In this document: positions 5,195 through 6,698 of the stretch, piece by piece
Position numbering within the stretch: position 1 is the first letter of the stretch
Layout: every line of letters begins with the position of its first letter
Assembly (NCBI GenBank): GCA_964196325.1
Contig: CAXMST010000071.1
Location: 1 to 6,698 of the forward strand
Length of the DNA stretch: 6,698 bases
Source: CAXMST01 sp964196325
GTDB lineage: Bacteria; Actinomycetota; Thermoleophilia; Solirubrobacterales; 70-9
Reading direction: 5' to 3'
The notes under the pieces: model-generated
What the model was told of the DNA's origin: nothing
What the model saw: the letters and a program-made list of their open reading frames with translations, nothing else
The model's database searches: none
Made by a program: the position numbers and the translations under genes

Positions 5195-6698
5195 CTACCA
5201 GTGCACGCCCTTCATCAGATGGGCGAAGGCAATGCCCTCGGTTGAGGCCTGCTCGTCGCCATCCTTGGCCGGCTTGCCGTCCTCGCCTTCCCCGACCTTC
5301 GAGCCCTTCCTCGCTGCAGTCGAGTCCGGGAACAGCTTGTAGGCCTGATTGAGGAGCGCGTCGCTCGTCTTCGGGCTGATCGCGTACATGATCTCGCCGA
5401 AGTTGCCGAGCCCGGTGGCCACCTTCTTCTGCTTGTGGATCATCGCCCCGGTGATCATGTGGCCCGCCTCCTCGGGGCTGATCGTCGGGAAGGCGTCGTA
5501 CATCTTCGTCGGCGCGATCATCGGGGTCCGAACCAGCGGCATGTGGATCGTCGTCACCTTGACGCCGTCATCGACCATCTCCGAGGCGACGCAGCGGCTG
5601 AACGCATCCAGAGCCGCCTTCGAGGCCACGTAGGCGCTGAATCGAGGCGTGTTCGTCTGCACCCCAATCGAGCTGACGTTGATCAGGTGGCCGGCGCCAC
5701 GCTCGCGCATTCCCGGAACCAGCTTCAGGATCAGCCGCAGCGCCCCAAAGTAGTTCAGCTGCATGGTCCGCTCGAAGTCGTGGAAGCGGTCGTAGCTGAG
5801 CGCCAGGGAACGACGGATCGAGCGGCCGGCGTTGTTGACGAGGATGTCGACACCGCCGTGCTCGGCGATCACCTCGTCAGCCATCCGCTCGATGTCGTCC
5901 ATTTCGGAGAGATCGCACTTGTGGATGTGGGCCTCGCCCCCCCGGTCCTCGATCTCGGCCTTGGTCTCCTCGAGCTTCTCGGGGCTGCGGGCGACGAGCA
6001 ACACGGCGGCTCCGGCCTCGGCAACCTGAAGCGCCGCTGCCTTGCCGATGCCCGACGAGGCGCCGGTGATCATCACCCTCTTGCCCTTGATCGCGCCGGC
6101 CAGGGAGCGGTCCTTGAACAGATCCGGGTCCAGGTTCCGCTCCCAGTAGTCCCAGATCACGTTGGCGTAGGTCTCGAGCGGCGGACAGCTGATCCCCGAC
6201 CCCTCGAGAGCCCTCTGTGCCTCGCGAGAGTCGAAGCTCGTCGGGTAGTCGATGTAGACGAGCACCTCCTTGGGAATCCCAAGATCGTTGAGGACGTTCT
6301 CGGTGATCCTCTTCACCGGGGGCAGCATCCCCAGGCCCGAGCGCACCTGCGGAGGGATCACGTTGAACATCTTCGGGTCGATCCGCATGCCAAAGTTCGG
6401 CGCGTGCGCTGAGCTGGCGAAGAGGTTGATCACCTGACCCGCGGTGCGCGGGTTCGGGTCGGTCAGATGGAAGGCCCTGCCGTCGAGGCCGGGCTGGTGG
6501 GCGATGTGGTCCATCGCCTTGACCACGTAGTCGACGGGCACGATGTTGATCTCCCGCCCCTCGATCCCGATCTGCGGCATCCAGGGCGGCACGATCCGAC
6601 GGATCTTCTGGATCATCTTGAAGAAGTAGTAGGGCCCGTCGGCCTTGTCGATCTCTCCGGTCTCGGAGTTGCCGACGACCACCCCGGGGCGATAGACC
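5195..6698 (-). CDS. Bimodular SDR fatty acyl-CoA reductase, alcohol-forming (partial, N-terminus outside window)
   Basis: Five hundred residues are visible, numbered here from the codon at 6697; the gene enters from the right edge with no start inside. The visible end of the N-terminal extended-SDR domain opens VYRPGVVVGNSETGE, then DGPYYFFKMIQKIR and NIVPVDYVV. A linker, IWDYWERNLDPDLF (about 181-194), leads to a complete classical SDR domain: TGASSGIG (211-218), NNAG (288-291), Ser343, and Tyr356-x3-Lys360 (YVASK). This two-domain layout and many segments (for example RSIRRSLALSYDRFHDFERT and MPLVRTPMIAPTKMYD) match, from memory, Marinobacter FAR Maqu_2220 and mycobacterial AcrA1. In that family the C-terminal domain reduces acyl-CoA to aldehyde and the N-terminal one takes it to fatty alcohol, using NADPH. 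A charged tail linker (about 461-485) precedes the conserved AFAHLMKGVHW end. Perhaps 150-160 residues are missing. The product may feed wax ester or ether lipid synthesis. Confidence 0.93.
   Translation of the reverse strand, partial: VYRPGVVVGNSETGEIDKADGPYYFFKMIQKIRRIVPPWMPQIGIEGREINIVPVDYVVKAMDHIAHQPGLDGRAFHLTDPNPRTAGQVINLFASSAHAPNFGMRIDPKMFNVIPPQVRSGLGMLPPVKRITENVLNDLGIPKEVLVYIDYPTSFDSREAQRALEGSGISCPPLETYANVIWDYWERNLDPDLFKDRSLAGAIKGKRVMITGASSGIGKAAALQVAEAGAAVLLVARSPEKLEETKAEIEDRGGEAHIHKCDLSEMDDIERMADEVIAEHGGVDILVNNAGRSIRRSLALSYDRFHDFERTMQLNYFGALRLILKLVPGMRERGAGHLINVSSIGVQTNTPRFSAYVASKAALDAFSRCVASEMVDDGVKVTTIHMPLVRTPMIAPTKMYDAFPTISPEEAGHMITGAMIHKQKKVATGLGNFGEIMYAISPKTSDALLNQAYKLFPDSTAARKGSKVGEGEDGKPAKDGDEQASTEGIAFAHLMKGVHW

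Noticed and set aside
5435..6412. Long plus-strand open frame (325 codons) opposite the acyl-CoA reductase
   Set aside because: The translation is low-complexity, rich in Arg, His, Asp and Val; the minus strand carries unmistakable SDR motifs.

Overview
The window is a GC-rich, densely coding piece of bacterial chromosome. The organism is most likely an actinobacterium. The reasons are strong G/C preference at third codon positions, GTG starts, TAnnnT-type -10 elements that seem to drive leaderless mRNAs, and gene families known from mycobacteria (paired FadE-type acyl-CoA dehydrogenases, an AgpS-like flavoprotein, an AcrA1-like acyl-CoA reductase). The genus cannot be read from the sequence.

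Layout from left to right. Two acyl-CoA dehydrogenase genes lie on the minus strand (857-1994 region, then 1-842, the second cut by the window edge). They are 12 nt apart and read as one unit. Their promoter region (about 1995-2095) carries two copies of the palindrome TTGACTnnnnAGTCAA, one over the predicted -35 box and one over the predicted start of transcription. Upstream, also on the minus strand, is a 552-residue FAD-binding oxidase that looks like alkyl-dihydroxyacetone-phosphate synthase (2096-3754). It is divergent from an extended-SDR NAD(P)-dependent epimerase/3-beta-HSD-like gene on the plus strand (3794-4759). Only 39 nt separate the two starts. A small plus-strand gene of unknown function follows (4897-5163). 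It converges on a minus-strand bimodular fatty acyl-CoA reductase (5195-6698) whose N-terminal part runs off the window.

Taken together the genes point to acyl-chain and lipid metabolism. The reductase should turn acyl-CoA into fatty alcohol. The AGPS-like enzyme, if it keeps the family reaction, would join a fatty alcohol to acyl-DHAP to make an ether lipid precursor. The acyl-CoA dehydrogenase pair has complementary sets of active-site and FAD motifs, as in two-gene heterotetrameric enzymes of steroid and branched acyl-CoA breakdown, and looks to be under TetR-type control. The most interesting idea is that the reductase and the AGPS-like gene, with the SDR between them, form a bacterial counterpart of the peroxisomal FAR-AGPS ether-lipid route. 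This is inference from gene content only. No mobile elements, CRISPR arrays, tRNAs or rRNAs were seen.
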